Made by a program: the position numbers and the translations under genes | Assembly: GCF_027594545.1 (NCBI RefSeq) | Contig: NZ_CP115160.1 | Span: forward strand, 464,501 to 528,500 | DNA: 64,000 nucleotides | DNA from: Algoriphagus sp. TR-M9 | Lineage (GTDB): Bacteria > Bacteroidota > Bacteroidia > Cytophagales > Cyclobacteriaceae | Reading direction: 5' to 3' | The notes under the pieces: generated by a model | What the model saw: only the letters and a program-made list of their open reading frames with translations | Databases searched by the model: none | What the model was told of the DNA's origin: nothing | Shown here: positions 16,902 to 26,826 of the stretch, in pieces | Position numbering within the stretch: position 1 is the stretch's first letter | Layout: the number at the start of each line of letters is the position of its first letter

Positions 16902-18883
16902 AGTTTAGTTTGTTGGTTCCAGGTGTAGGATTTGCCCCAGCTTTCTCTTCCCAGTTTTTCCACTCGTTCTATTTCCTCGGCCGGCACCTGATTTAATCTT
17001 CCTTTTACATCCAGCGTACTGTAGTGATAGGCGTAGATTCTAGCTGCAAACTGGTGAAAGGGTAGGGATGATTCCCCCTTCTTTTCTCCTTTGCCATATA
17101 CGGAAGGCAAAATATCCTGCCCCCAATCCTGCCTGCCTTCATTGTTTGGATTGAGGAAATAGGCCCGCACTTCCCCATCGGGACTTCTGTCTACCCGTAG
17201 CAAAGAAACGGCATGAAAGCCTATCATATCTCCCTTGTTGCTGGTGATGAAAATACCCACAGGGTTTGGATAGACCATGTGCTGATTGCCGTTATAGTCC
17301 GGGTGAAATGCTGCATAGAAGATGCGGGTGAAGCCAGGAAAGTCCATGATGGAATTGCTCAGGTAATCATAGCAGGAAGCAAACCCAACTTGGATCCATT
17401 GCCCATACATGGCGGGATTTACCCATTTGTGTGGATCATCTAACCTGCCGGCAGAGAGGCGCATCATTTCATTATAGATTTTGTCCAGATGTGGCACCAG
17501 TACTACAGACACCACATCCAGGTTGTAATCCAGTTGATCTACCAGGCCTTTGATCAGATTGTTGGAAACCAAATTCTGATTTTCAAAGCGCATGATCAGA
17601 TTGTTTTGGGTGGCTACCGTGATGATCATATCGATCAGTTTGGCCGGAGAATGCTGACTCCACATGCTGATTCCTCTCGCAGACTGGCAGGTGGGATTGT
17701 TGCCCTGCCCCACGCCCAATGGTTGTCCCAGAACCTTGATGCTTCCTCCGATCAGGTATTGTAAAGCGGTGACTTCCTCGTCCCGGTTGGCCAGGGATTT
17801 GAGAATCCTCTTTTCCACCTGTGGGTTGATTTTGATTTTACGCAGGTTCTCTAGCCCTACCCGAACTGCTCTTCTGGAAAAGAGATTTTTTCTCAGCATG
17901 CGTGCCAGTCCGTAGATGCATTGGCAGTTGTCCCAGCTTACGGTTTCCAATATCAGGGGAGTGACCAATTCATGGTATTTGTCCCACTCCGCAGAACCCC
18001 GGTCATTGAGATCAAGACAGGTAGGTACCAAATCCGGCTGGGCTTTTACAATGTATTTGAGGAAAATAGCCTGATAGCCGCTCACCAAGCCAGTTGCATT
18101 CATGTACTCACCCATCTCCGCAGCTTCCTCGGCCAGGGTCTCTTGATCAGTGTTTTCAAGGAAAGCCTGGTAAGCTTCCTTCCCTTCATGGGTTTTTGCT
18201 CCCTTGGATGGAGCATACAGCGCATTGATATAAACACGGATGGCAGTATCCGTTTTGGAGTCTCCGGAGGTGTCAAACCTTCTGTTTACCAAGCTGATCA
18301 GTTCCCGGGCTTTGGAGGTGCGTATAGGACGCTGTTCACAGATCAAGCGCACCTCTTCCACTAGCTTTTCATAGACCCCTTTCAGTTCCATTTCGGACAT
18401 AATAAAACCAAAAAGGTTGAACACCTTTTTCAGCTCCCGTTCGGGCATACGCATGCGGGTCTCTTCGGTGGGTTCGCGTAGGGCAAACTCTAGATTGTGT
18501 ACGATTACTTCTTCTAAGAAACGCTGTGCATCTTCTGCAGATACCTCTTCGTGCACATCTTCTCCTTTGGCATACCGCAGCATGCGTAGCTCGGAGAGGG
18601 TCTCAAAACTAGAGCTGGGATGGCCATATTTAAGCGTTCCCTTGACTAAATAAGGCACAAGCTTATCGGGATCATTCCAGGAAGTTCCCTTGAAAAACTC
18701 AGCCCGATCGAGTTCTACACTTTTGCCATATAAAAAAGCAAGACCAGATCTGGTCAAGCTTAATATATCGATATGACTGGCTAATTTTGAGGCTTTTTCC
18801 TTTTTGGTAAGTGCTCCGGAGTCCTTAAACTCCTGGAGACTTTGTTCAAAATTAGTAAATACCTTATCGGTGGTCAATTCCAT
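16895..18883 (-). CDS. Unrecognised 662-aa protein with papain-like Gln/Cys/His/Asn pattern
   Basis: I do not recognise a named family. The N-terminal about 380 residues are largely helical. The C-terminal part contains Gln393, Cys399 (GQGNNPTCQSARG), His557 (GFHAVSLLRV) and Asn578/Asn580 (YFLNPNNEGRQDWG). The order and spacing match papain-like enzymes, where the oxyanion Gln is six residues before Cys, and His and Asn follow. That suggests a cysteine peptidase, transglutaminase-like or acyl-transfer activity. No signal peptide is seen, so it is probably cytoplasmic. It sits between an ATP-grasp ligase gene (15 bp away) and an alanine racemase gene (overlapping), so a role in making or trimming a small peptide is plausible. 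Confidence 0.6.
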   Translation of the reverse strand: MELTTDKVFTNFEQSLQEFKDSGALTKKEKASKLASHIDILSLTRSGLAFLYGKSVELDRAEFFKGTSWNDPDKLVPYLVKGTLKYGHPSSSFETLSELRMLRYAKGEDVHEEVSAEDAQRFLEEVIVHNLEFALREPTEETRMRMPERELKKVFNLFGFIMSEMELKGVYEKLVEEVRLICEQRPIRTSKARELISLVNRRFDTSGDSKTDTAIRVYINALYAPSKGAKTHEGKEAYQAFLENTDQETLAEEAAEMGEYMNATGLVSGYQAIFLKYIVKAQPDLVPTCLDLNDRGSAEWDKYHELVTPLILETVSWDNCQCIYGLARMLRKNLFSRRAVRVGLENLRKIKINPQVEKRILKSLANRDEEVTALQYLIGGSIKVLGQPLGVGQGNNPTCQSARGISMWSQHSPAKLIDMIITVATQNNLIMRFENQNLVSNNLIKGLVDQLDYNLDVVSVVLVPHLDKIYNEMMRLSAGRLDDPHKWVNPAMYGQWIQVGFASCYDYLSNSIMDFPGFTRIFYAAFHPDYNGNQHMVYPNPVGIFITSNKGDMIGFHAVSLLRVDRSPDGEVRAYFLNPNNEGRQDWGQDILPSVYGKGEKKGESSLPFHQFAARIYAYHYSTLDVKGRLNQVPAEEIERVEKLGRESWGKSYTWNQQTKLW

Positions 18884-18898
18884 CTATTGTTTTAAAAT

Positions 18899-20122
18899 TT
18901 ACACGTAAAATTCCTCTTCCTCGTAGTGCTTCAGCAGCTCAGTCATACGGTCAGGATCCTCTCCTTTAAAGTTGATGGTGCCAAAGTGATTACCAAACCC
19001 GTCACGGTCGGCGCTCAGTTTCTGCCCCTCATAGGGTGCGATTAGCGTGTGCTCTACAAAGTAGGGCTCATTGTTGAGGGATTCAGGAATTTCAAGCTTT
19101 GAAAACTGACGCTTGCGGGGATAGATCATCACATTGCCATGGTAGTTTTTGGGCTTAAAGTCCTTAGGCGGAAAGATCTCATCCAGTTCCTCCTCGGTGA
19201 TGTTCGGATCATGACAGAGGACAAAGGCCGCCAGGGCATCAAATTCATAAGACTTCGAACAGAGTTCTAGGATATGCCCTCCAGGGATTCTGCAGGCAGT
19301 TTCCCCAAAGTTCAGTTCATCCTTATCTGTAAGGAACCATTCTGGATGCACCATGCCATATTCTATGCCGAAGATATCTACCATCTTCTGCACTTCTTTG
19401 TGAATCAGATCGCGCTTGCTTTCCAGGTACTTTCCTTCAGGGATGAAATTGGAGAAACCCAACTTCACATATTCTGTAATGTTTAGGAATCGGATTTTTC
19501 CTTTATTGATAAATGCCTCACAGGAAAACTCACGGCCCGGAAGGTGGCTTTCTGCCAAACATGGGAAATCACCCTCCTCGCACTTTTCATCTATATCGCT
19601 CATGGAGCGCAGGAGTCTGTGTCCCACCGTCCCGGCTGAGGCAAAAGGCTTGATATGTACCCAGCTGTCTTCCTCTCCGTCCAATTGCAGATTGGCCTGA
19701 TTCAGTCGCTTCATAAAGGCTTTGACCCCTTCCTTATTATAAACCTCCTCAAACAAACCTACCCGTAAACCTCCGATGAGTGCTTTACGCTTCATCATGG
19801 CTTTGTTTCGGAATAAAAAGGCCCTGTTGAGCACCCTTGGATCTCCTCTATAGATGGAATTTAGGGCTCCGGCCCATTCTACCGTTTCCTCGTAAAGAGG
19901 TACGGCCACATCCACATCAAAAGCCTTGAGCTTTTCATATAAGTCGATAGAATTGGAAGTGTCGCTCCATTCATCCAGAGGATAGGACACGAAGGGGATG
20001 TCGTTTTCAGCGGCGTAGGGTTCAAAATCCGCCAGGGAAACTACTACAAAAGGGCGACCGGTCTTCTGCATACTTTCGATTACGGGAAGACTCCAGCCTA
20101 TTAGTGCGAAACATTTAGCCAT
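18899..20122 (-). CDS. ATP-grasp domain carboxylate-amine ligase
   Basis: A 407-aa protein with ATP-grasp architecture: an N-terminal preATP-grasp Rossmann-like domain (FALIGWSLPVIESMQ), a central ATP-binding part with the Lys strand (WVHIKPFASAGTVG) and the hinge ESHLPGREFSCEAFI, and Mg-binding acidic residues near HPEWFLTDKDELNFGETACR. Such ligases join a carboxylate to an amine through an acyl phosphate, as in L-amino acid ligases. It is the first gene of the operon with the papain-like protein and alanine racemase. A peptide or amino-acid conjugate product is inferred, and the substrate is unknown. Confidence 0.8.
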   Translation of the reverse strand: MAKCFALIGWSLPVIESMQKTGRPFVVVSLADFEPYAAENDIPFVSYPLDEWSDTSNSIDLYEKLKAFDVDVAVPLYEETVEWAGALNSIYRGDPRVLNRAFLFRNKAMMKRKALIGGLRVGLFEEVYNKEGVKAFMKRLNQANLQLDGEEDSWVHIKPFASAGTVGHRLLRSMSDIDEKCEEGDFPCLAESHLPGREFSCEAFINKGKIRFLNITEYVKLGFSNFIPEGKYLESKRDLIHKEVQKMVDIFGIEYGMVHPEWFLTDKDELNFGETACRIPGGHILELCSKSYEFDALAAFVLCHDPNITEEELDEIFPPKDFKPKNYHGNVMIYPRKRQFSKLEIPESLNNEPYFVEHTLIAPYEGQKLSADRDGFGNHFGTINFKGEDPDRMTELLKHYEEEEFYV

Positions 20123-20720
20123 TATAAAATTAAGGTTTAAGGTTAAAAATCAATTAAAATTTCAGGCCTCGATCCACACGGGTTGTGCGAAGGGAAATAG
20201 ACAGAACTGTCCAATAGATCGCGGCACTGCTATATATACAAGAGGGCTAAGCGGCAGATCGTTCCATCTATTTTCAATCCCTTTGCTCAGTGCAGTAGGT
20301 TCTTGGAATAATAAAAATTATGAGCCCTGGGGTTTTACTGGCAAAATATATTTGTCTCCGACAGTCGGTTTCAGGCTAGCCCCCGTTTGGCGCAAGGTCT
20401 CAAGACTTGTGCCTATGGCAATGCAGTCTTCAGACTGCCATACTCCATTCACATCGCTGTTCGGGATTTGTATTCCCGTTTCCATCTTGCTGGCAAATCG
20501 CCTCGGTCTCTGACAGGCGATCCCGGGCCAGCGCTGGGGGAATCGTTCTATATTGAACCCAGGGTTGTGTCGTGCCTCCTTACCCTGGGCTATTACTATT
20601 GCATGCCTTCAGCATGCTTCCAGACTTCCATCTCTGCCACCCTAGCGAATAGGAACTAATATCCTTCGACGAGCTCAGGGCAGGAAACTGACAACCGACA
20701 ACAGACAACTGACTTCCGAT

Positions 20721-23352
20721 CTCCAAAATATTGAATACCGAATGTCAAAGTACCGAAAACGGCAACTTTAAACTTTTCATTTTAAACTCTCAACTCTTCA
20801 ATCTTGCTGGCAAATCGCCTCCGTCTCCGAATCACGATCATGGGCCAGCGCTGGTGAAATACCATTACTTTTTTACCCAGGGTTGCGTCGTGCCTCCTTA
20901 CCCTGGGCTATTACTATTGCATGCCTTCAGCATGCTTCCAGACTTCCATCTCTGCCACCCTAGCGAATAGGAACTAATATCCTTCGACGAGCTCAGCGTG
21001 ACAGGCTTCCTACCCTTTGGTAAACAGGTATGCCGTTCGGAAGGAAAGGGGAACGTGATTTTAGTAACCACGGTCATTTCGAAGGAGCTCCTAAATTGAT
21101 GAAAGAAGCTAAGTCTGATTATGCGACTGAGAAATCTCAATCGTAATTCCTAACAGTAACATTGGGGGAGATTTCTCCTCGCATCAGCATTTTCGAGTAG
21201 TAAAACATACACGTTTGCTCGTCGAAATGACCCTGTAGCGCGATCTCGGTACAGTTAACCTTCCGACTTCCGATACCCAACATCGGACATCGGTCACCGG
21301 AAACCTAACTTCCTGACTCTACCTACTTTCAGCTTTCAGCTTTGACCTTCTCCCACTAAGTCTGAGACTGCCGCGGCTCGTACCTCACCTCGCAGTGACG
21401 GTCCCCAACACCTGATACCCAACTTCCCGACCTCCCGACTTACCGACCTCCAAAATATTGAATACCGAATGTCAAAATACCGAAAACGGCAACTTTAAAC
21501 TTTTCATTTTAAACTCTCAACTCTTCCATCTTGCTTGCAATTACTTCCCGTCTCTGAATGGGGATGGTGTGCCAGCGCTGGTGAAATACCATTACTTTTT
21601 TACCCAGGGTTGCGTCGTACCTCCTTACCCTGGCCTGCCCGCCGTGGCGGGGCTATTGAAAGGTTGGACCACTTCGTGGTCACAGGTGTACCTCATATTT
21701 CCTGTCTTGGGTGAGGTGCCGATATTGCTTCCCACGAAGTCATTAAAATCTAGTCGTTACTTGGACCGCTCCGTGGTCTGTGTCTCACAGACCACTATTG
21801 GTTTCGCTGATCGTGATTTGTTGATCGGTTTGAACACCCGATTAGGAGCTGTTCCAAACCGTAGGACTCCAATCCGGTTTTCGTTTCTATCTTGCTGGCA
21901 TAACCTTCGCGTTTCCAAATGAAAATCCAGGGCCAGCGCTGGTGATCTGACCTGATTTTTTTTTCACCGGGTTTAAACCCGGCGCTACAAATCTCTCACC
22001 CCGCTGGGGTTTTTCCACCACCCAACTGCCACTTCGTGGTCACCCAGTAACGGACACCGGATATCGGACATCCAACTTCCTGACTCTACTTTCAGCTTTC
22101 AGCTTTCAGCTTTGAGCTTTCAAACTTCAACAGAGATTTCTCCTCGCATCAGCATTTTTGAGTAGTAAAACATACACGTTTGCTCGTCGAAATGACCCTG
22201 TAACGCGATCTCGGTACAGTTAACCTTCCGACTTCCGATACCCAACATCGGTCACCGGACACCGGAAACCTAACTTCCTGACTCTACTTTCAGCTTTCAG
22301 CTTTCAAACTTCAACAGAGATTTCTCCTCGCATCAGCATTTTTGAGTAGTAAAACATACACGTTTGCTCGTCGAAATGACCCTGTAACGCGATCTCGGTA
22401 CAGTTAACCTTCCGACTTCCGATACCCAACATCGGACATCGGTCACCGGACACCTAACTTTCTGACTCTACCTACTTTCAGCTTTGACCTTCTCCCACTA
22501 AGTCTGAGACTGCCGCGGCTCGTACCTCACCTCGCAGTGACGGTCCCCAACACCAAACACCCAACTTCCCGACCTCCCGACTTACCGACCTCCAAAATAT
22601 TGAATACCGAATGTCAAAATACCGAAAACGGCAACTTTAAACTTTTCATTTTAAACTTTAAACTCTTCCATCTGCGGAGGTGTCTGATTCTGGCTAAGCG
22701 TATGAGGTTCAGTTTTTAGATTTCACACTTTAGCCTTCTGACTTCAACAGAGCTTTCTCCTCGCATCAGCATTTTCGAATAGTATAACATTCAGGTTTGC
22801 TCGTCGAAATGACCCTGTAACGCGATCTCGGTACACTAAACCTTCCGACTTCCGATACCCAGCAACGGTCACCGGTCACCGGACACCTAACTTTCTGACT
22901 CTACCTACTTTCAGCTTTCAGCTTTGACCTTCTCCCACTAAGTCTGAGACTGCCGCGGCTCGTACCTCACCTCGCAGTGACGGTCCCCAACACCTGATAC
23001 CCAACTTCCCGACCTCCCGACTTACCGACCTCCAAAATATTGAATACCGAATGTCAAAGTACCGAAAACGGCAACTTTAAACTTTTCATTTTAAACTCTC
23101 AACTCTTCAATCTTGCTGGCATAACCTTCCAGTTTCCAAATGAAAATCCAGGGCCAGCGCTGGTGATCTGACCTGATTTTTTTTCACCGGGTTAAAACCC
23201 CGCGCTACAAATCTCTCACCCCGCTGGGGTTTTTCCACCACCCAAACACCGACCTCCCGACTTACCGACCTCCAAAATATTGAATACCGAATGTCAAAGT
23301 ACCGAAAACGGCAACTTTAAACTTTTCATTTTAAACTTTAAACTCTTCCATC
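20721..23352. repeat. Repeat family B, five copies
   Basis: A unit of about 80-100 bp that begins ctccaaaatattgaatacc and continues through aaaacggcaactttaaac occurs at 20721-20820, 21448-21540, 22590-22672, 23030-23120 and 23270-23352. Copies differ by a few substitutions. Several are preceded by the same 'cgacctcccgacttaccgac' run. Confidence 0.85.
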
Positions 23353-23515
23353 TGCGGAGGTGTCTGATTCTGGCTAAGCGTATGAGGTTCAGTTTTTAGA
23401 TTTCACACTTTAGCCTTCTGACTTCAACAGAGATTTCTCCTCGCATCAGCATTTTCGATCAGTATAATACCCCCGTTTTCTCGTCGTAATGGCCCTGTAA
23501 CGCGATCTCGGTACA
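21168..23515. repeat. Repeat family C, five copies (REP-like)
   Basis: An 85-bp unit from gatttctcctcgcatcagc to cgcgatctcggtaca occurs at 21168-21252, 22133-22218, 22317-22402, 22750-22835 and 23430-23515. It has the arrangement GAGATTTCTC ... CGTCGAAATGAC, which resembles dispersed REP-like elements common in Bacteroidota genomes (from memory). Copies 2 and 3 are embedded in a longer duplication that also includes the following tract. Confidence 0.8.
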
Positions 23516-23522
23516 CAAAAGA

Positions 23523-24803
23523 TCAGAACTCCGGATCGAAATTGAAATAGATGGGATTAGACAGTCCTACCATATTTTTACTGATCCCCACAGAATTCGG
23601 TACTTCCGGAAAAGGAGTAGGCGTCCCTTCCACCGCAATTCTATAATAGGTACGTCCGGTCTCCTCTGGAGTATCTATAAATTCCACTTGGATATCCTTT
23701 CCAGAAGCCTCTATGCTTTCAAACTCCCTTCCGTTTTTGATTACCTTGATGGTATAAGAGGAATCAGGTAGAGTGGTTCCTGATAATTTAACCCTGAATT
23801 TCACGGTATTGCCTGGAGCAATGGCATTATCCCCCATCATCATGTCCATGGTACCATCCTCATTCAGATCCGCATAAAACTCTACTCTGGGAGATTTGGG
23901 ATTCACAGAGATGGAAACCCTTCCATTGGTCAATGCATCTACCACCGCTTCCCCAGATTTCTCAGTGGCAAAAACCCAGTTGGTAGGAGTTCCTATGTAA
24001 TTGAAATTGCGCTCAGGGGTGTTTTTTGTAGCCTCTTCAGCTGTGCCAGGATAGCCATGATGCGCATCGCTGCCCCCACGACCAGTGATCATTCGCCCCG
24101 AAGAAAGCATATCGTCCCAGATCATTATTGCTTCCACATTTCTCTCCCATAAGGCAGAATTCCATACTTCTATGGAATTGATGATATCATAGGAATAGCC
24201 AAAATGATCTTTGCCGCTGGGGTGATTGGCAGACAAATGTATGCCCAGTTCATTCTTCACTCTACCGATTAAGGTGTCCCGCTGATCACGAATATTGTAA
24301 AAAAGCTCATGGTCATAGGGAGTAGCAGAGAATGTATTGCCATGGCCTCGAGTGGTGGTCCACTCCGCACCGTATAAAAGAATCAGTGAATCCGATCTGA
24401 ACTCAGGGTCTGCCCAAGTATGGTTGGCCACATCTCCCTGTACATGGTTGTCATGGTCCGTAACACAGATAAAGCTCATTCCCATAGATTCAGCAAAGGC
24501 AAATATCTTAGGCAAGGGGTTGTTGGTGGACTCCTTGCTATGCCGGGAATGCAAATGCAAATCACCGGATAACCATACTCCCTCAGAAATACTGGCAGGA
24601 GCTGGCAGCTGTTCAGGTTGCTTCGCAGCCCAAGGGTTTTCTGCGGAGGACTGTGCCAAAGCATCCCCCATTGCAGCAGAAGTGAGTAGGAGAAAAAGGA
24701 GGGCATAGCTCCATCTACTTAGGCTGAACAGGTTTTTCAAATCTTTGCCGCCTGAGAATAAGCGGATGCATTTTGCCGGAGTAAATGCTACAGAAGGTGT
24801 CAT
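23523..24803 (-). CDS. CehA/McbA-like PHP-domain metallophosphoesterase, exported
   Basis: A 426-aa protein with a long N-terminal region ending in a hydrophobic signal segment (about 32-50, YALLFLLLTSAAMGDALAQ). It is followed by a PHP domain: metal ligands in DLHLHSRHS (His83, His85), VTDHDNH, HLSANHPSG and the late GSDAHHG. PHP/CehA-type enzymes hydrolyse phosphoesters or, in some cases, carbamates. A C-terminal beta-rich extension of about 120 residues is also typical. It is probably periplasmic. The 3' end abuts the repeat region and the neighbours give no pathway clue. Confidence 0.85.
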   Translation of the reverse strand: MTPSVAFTPAKCIRLFSGGKDLKNLFSLSRWSYALLFLLLTSAAMGDALAQSSAENPWAAKQPEQLPAPASISEGVWLSGDLHLHSRHSKESTNNPLPKIFAFAESMGMSFICVTDHDNHVQGDVANHTWADPEFRSDSLILLYGAEWTTTRGHGNTFSATPYDHELFYNIRDQRDTLIGRVKNELGIHLSANHPSGKDHFGYSYDIINSIEVWNSALWERNVEAIMIWDDMLSSGRMITGRGGSDAHHGYPGTAEEATKNTPERNFNYIGTPTNWVFATEKSGEAVVDALTNGRVSISVNPKSPRVEFYADLNEDGTMDMMMGDNAIAPGNTVKFRVKLSGTTLPDSSYTIKVIKNGREFESIEASGKDIQVEFIDTPEETGRTYYRIAVEGTPTPFPEVPNSVGISKNMVGLSNPIYFNFDPEF

Positions 24804-25338
24804 AGGTGAATAGTTTTTTAGTCACTGAAGAAGGAAGCCGGATAGCCAATTCTGGTTTCAGGTAGCAAGCTTTCTTCTGGAGTGCTGAAGGGTAATTTTA
24901 GCATCAAATTTCTGTCGGCAAAGAACGGGAGATTTAAGCTGTACCATTTTACAGGCAGGTTAAGTTTGTTTTATGAAAAAGTTCAAAGAGACGGCAAATG
25001 GGAAAGCTGCCTGGGAGAAAGCAGTAGTGCCTCCTAACCATGAAAGTTCAGCGGTTTGGATTTCTCCCTTGATCGAAATGGTCTAGACTTGGTTTTGCTT
25101 TAGGCAGTATAGTAAAGGTCATCAGTAGCGGAGCAAAGCAATTTTTTGGACAGGAATGTTAAGCTTAAAAATGGTGGACTTCTCTTCGTGTCTAGTCCTA
25201 GCCAGGTTAGGAATCTTAAAAAGTATACAGCATATATGCTGGGCTCTCTGTTGACTGCAAACTATTCAGTTGTCCTTAAAAGCACGTCATTCGGTTACCA
25301 TAAGACCGGAGTGACGTGCTTATAGCTTTTGATTCGTG
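24804..25338. other. Intergenic region, no gene seen
   Basis: This 535-bp gap lies between two minus-strand genes. I see no coding potential on either strand. It contains the terminator of the secreted-protein gene (25276-25321) and presumably the PHP gene promoter near 24804-24900, but no clear TAnnTTTG element could be placed. Confidence 0.5.
25276..25321 (-). terminator. Terminator after secreted-protein gene
   Basis: A long inverted repeat with AAGCACGTCA (25280-25289) and TGACGTGCTT (25312-25321) as its outer arms extends inward with one mismatch. On the minus strand it is followed by TTTT. It lies 18 bp past the stop of the minus-strand gene. Confidence 0.75.
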
Positions 25339-26241
25339 TTACTTGGCATCTGCCATGGCATTGATTATTCTACTATTTGCCTCCTTTAAGATTTGCATGG
25401 CATCTGAGTAGTACTTCTGCTCATCAATAGCGAGAGTTAGGGTAGCTCGATTGTAACTGCCGAGATCTGTTCTGTCCGATACAGTCAGATCTCCGGCGGG
25501 ACCCACAGCGCCAATATGTTCATTAATCTTAATTTCTGCTTTTTTCGATTTGGAAAGATAGATGTCTGCTCCTGATCTCCACCATACCTGTAGCCCGGGA
25601 AGGAAGGTTACATTGGTTTGATTGTAGATTTTTCCCAAAAAATCATTTTCATCCACTTTAGCCTTAGCTGCCAGATAGCCAGATCCTAAGAGGTATGAAA
25701 TGCTGATGGGTTGAGAACCAGATTCTTTTGCGGCAATACCCATTAAAGGGAGTTGGTCATTGCAGATACAGGGCTCCCCATTTGCCGAAACCGTGATGCT
25801 AGACAATTTGCTATAGGCCTGATAGTGGTCACAGTCTTCCGTGAAATTGCCGGTAGAAGGATAGTATTGCTTCATAGATTCTGGATAATTCTCATACCCA
25901 TCAAATTTACTTACCGGAAGACCTTTAGCTTCAGCCTTTGCTTTAAAATCGGCATACGCCTCGTCCGTGATTCGTTGCATGAGTTCCTGGGTTAGGCCTG
26001 TAGTGTTGATTTGAAGAGCCGACTTTGCTCCAGAAAAGTTGGATCTGGACTGCGTAGATGCGGATTTGAATTCTGAGGTCATAAAGGAAACTGTAAACTG
26101 AGCTACCTTTAAATCATCAATTTTCTTCATGGCTTTTTCACCATCCAAATAGAGTTGTTGGGCGCTGGTAAGGGTACAGAATAGGAAAAAGGCCAAGGCT
26201 AAACTGCCAGACTTAAACCAGGGGGCTTTTGTTCGTTTCAT
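25339..26241 (-). CDS. Secreted protein of unknown function
   Basis: A 300-aa protein with a Sec signal peptide (basic start, hydrophobic residues about 13-26, cleavage likely after TSA). The mature part has three cysteines (DCDHYQAY and EPCICND), a possible disulfide pair, and a beta-rich C-terminal half. No family is recognised. It is a single gene with its own terminator, probably periplasmic or surface-exposed. Confidence 0.6.
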   Translation of the reverse strand: MKRTKAPWFKSGSLALAFFLFCTLTSAQQLYLDGEKAMKKIDDLKVAQFTVSFMTSEFKSASTQSRSNFSGAKSALQINTTGLTQELMQRITDEAYADFKAKAEAKGLPVSKFDGYENYPESMKQYYPSTGNFTEDCDHYQAYSKLSSITVSANGEPCICNDQLPLMGIAAKESGSQPISISYLLGSGYLAAKAKVDENDFLGKIYNQTNVTFLPGLQVWWRSGADIYLSKSKKAEIKINEHIGAVGPAGDLTVSDRTDLGSYNRATLTLAIDEQKYYSDAMQILKEANSRIINAMADAK

Positions 26242-26390
26242 CAGTAGTAAAGTTTAAGTGATGATCGACTTGGCACAGGTTGAAATCTTCGAGAAGTAGT
26301 GCGCTCAGCCGAAGGATTTATTTTGAAAGTTCAGTTTAGAAGTTTTTCTAGAAACTAGGAATAAGGCGTTTGTCGTAATTTTCGTGAGGG

Positions 26391-26825
26391 GTGCCTGGAT
26401 GTCCTGTGTGGTCAATCTGGTCTAAGCACCCAAACTATAATCTATTAATTCATGCACAACAAATTGATAAGCAGGTGAAATTTACCTGGGTTCCTATTGA
26501 TCATGCTTTTTGTTTTGGAGGTGTGACCAAACTGAGAATTCTTAACCCTTCTTTTCTACCTGAAATTGCACACAAACTGCCGGAAAGTCCTTATTTTCAG
26601 AAGTATTATAAGCTCTTGGATAAAGAGAATTTGCACCAAATTGTTGATAATTTCTTACCTTTGTCCTCCCTTTCCGGCATTGAAGAAATTGTCAATCAGG
26701 CATATGCTCAGATTCCGGACGAATGGGAAGTGCCCGAACATTTGCCTCAGCGCCTCATCAACTTCTTAATTGATGAAGCTCGTGTCCAAAGGGCAAGATA
26801 TTTGATCAAAGATAGGCTACGTTAA
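26391..26825 (+). pseudogene. HipA-like kinase, 5'-truncated remnant
   Basis: The 144 codons from a GTG at 26391 correspond to only the C-terminal half of a HipA-like (HipA_2-type) kinase of about 250 aa: the NYNLLI catalytic-loop-like segment, the metal-binding-loop-like VPIDHAFCFG, and the helical tail ending RARYLIKDRLR. The ATP-binding N-lobe is absent upstream in all frames. The break lies near 26400. It is two bases from the next gene, with which it likely formed an operon. I judge it a truncated gene at the edge of the accessory region. Confidence 0.6.
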
Positions 26826-26826
26826 T

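Larger units (their letters stand above)
20123..23522. repeat. 3.4-kb mosaic repeat region without genes
   Basis: At least five repeat families are interleaved here, each 65-130 bp and 85-100% alike between copies. Family A lies at 20558-20685 and 20876-20998 (partial at 21602). B has five copies from 20721. C has five copies from 21168. D lies at 21344-21410, 22486-22552 and 22926-22992. E lies at 21912-22024 and 23132-23244. A perfect palindrome CCAGCGCTGG recurs five times. Open frames here repeat with the repeats and show no protein-like conservation. Spacing is irregular, so this is not a CRISPR array. It probably arose by duplication and recombination among REP-like intergenic elements. 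Confidence 0.85.

Noticed and set aside
20731..22719. Protein-coding frames beginning MNTECQ and similar
   Set aside because: They are translations of repeat family B and its neighbours, recur with the repeats and have no independent protein-like conservation.
20123..23522. CRISPR array
   Set aside because: Units are 65-130 bp, of several kinds, irregularly spaced and without unique spacers of constant length; no cas genes are present.
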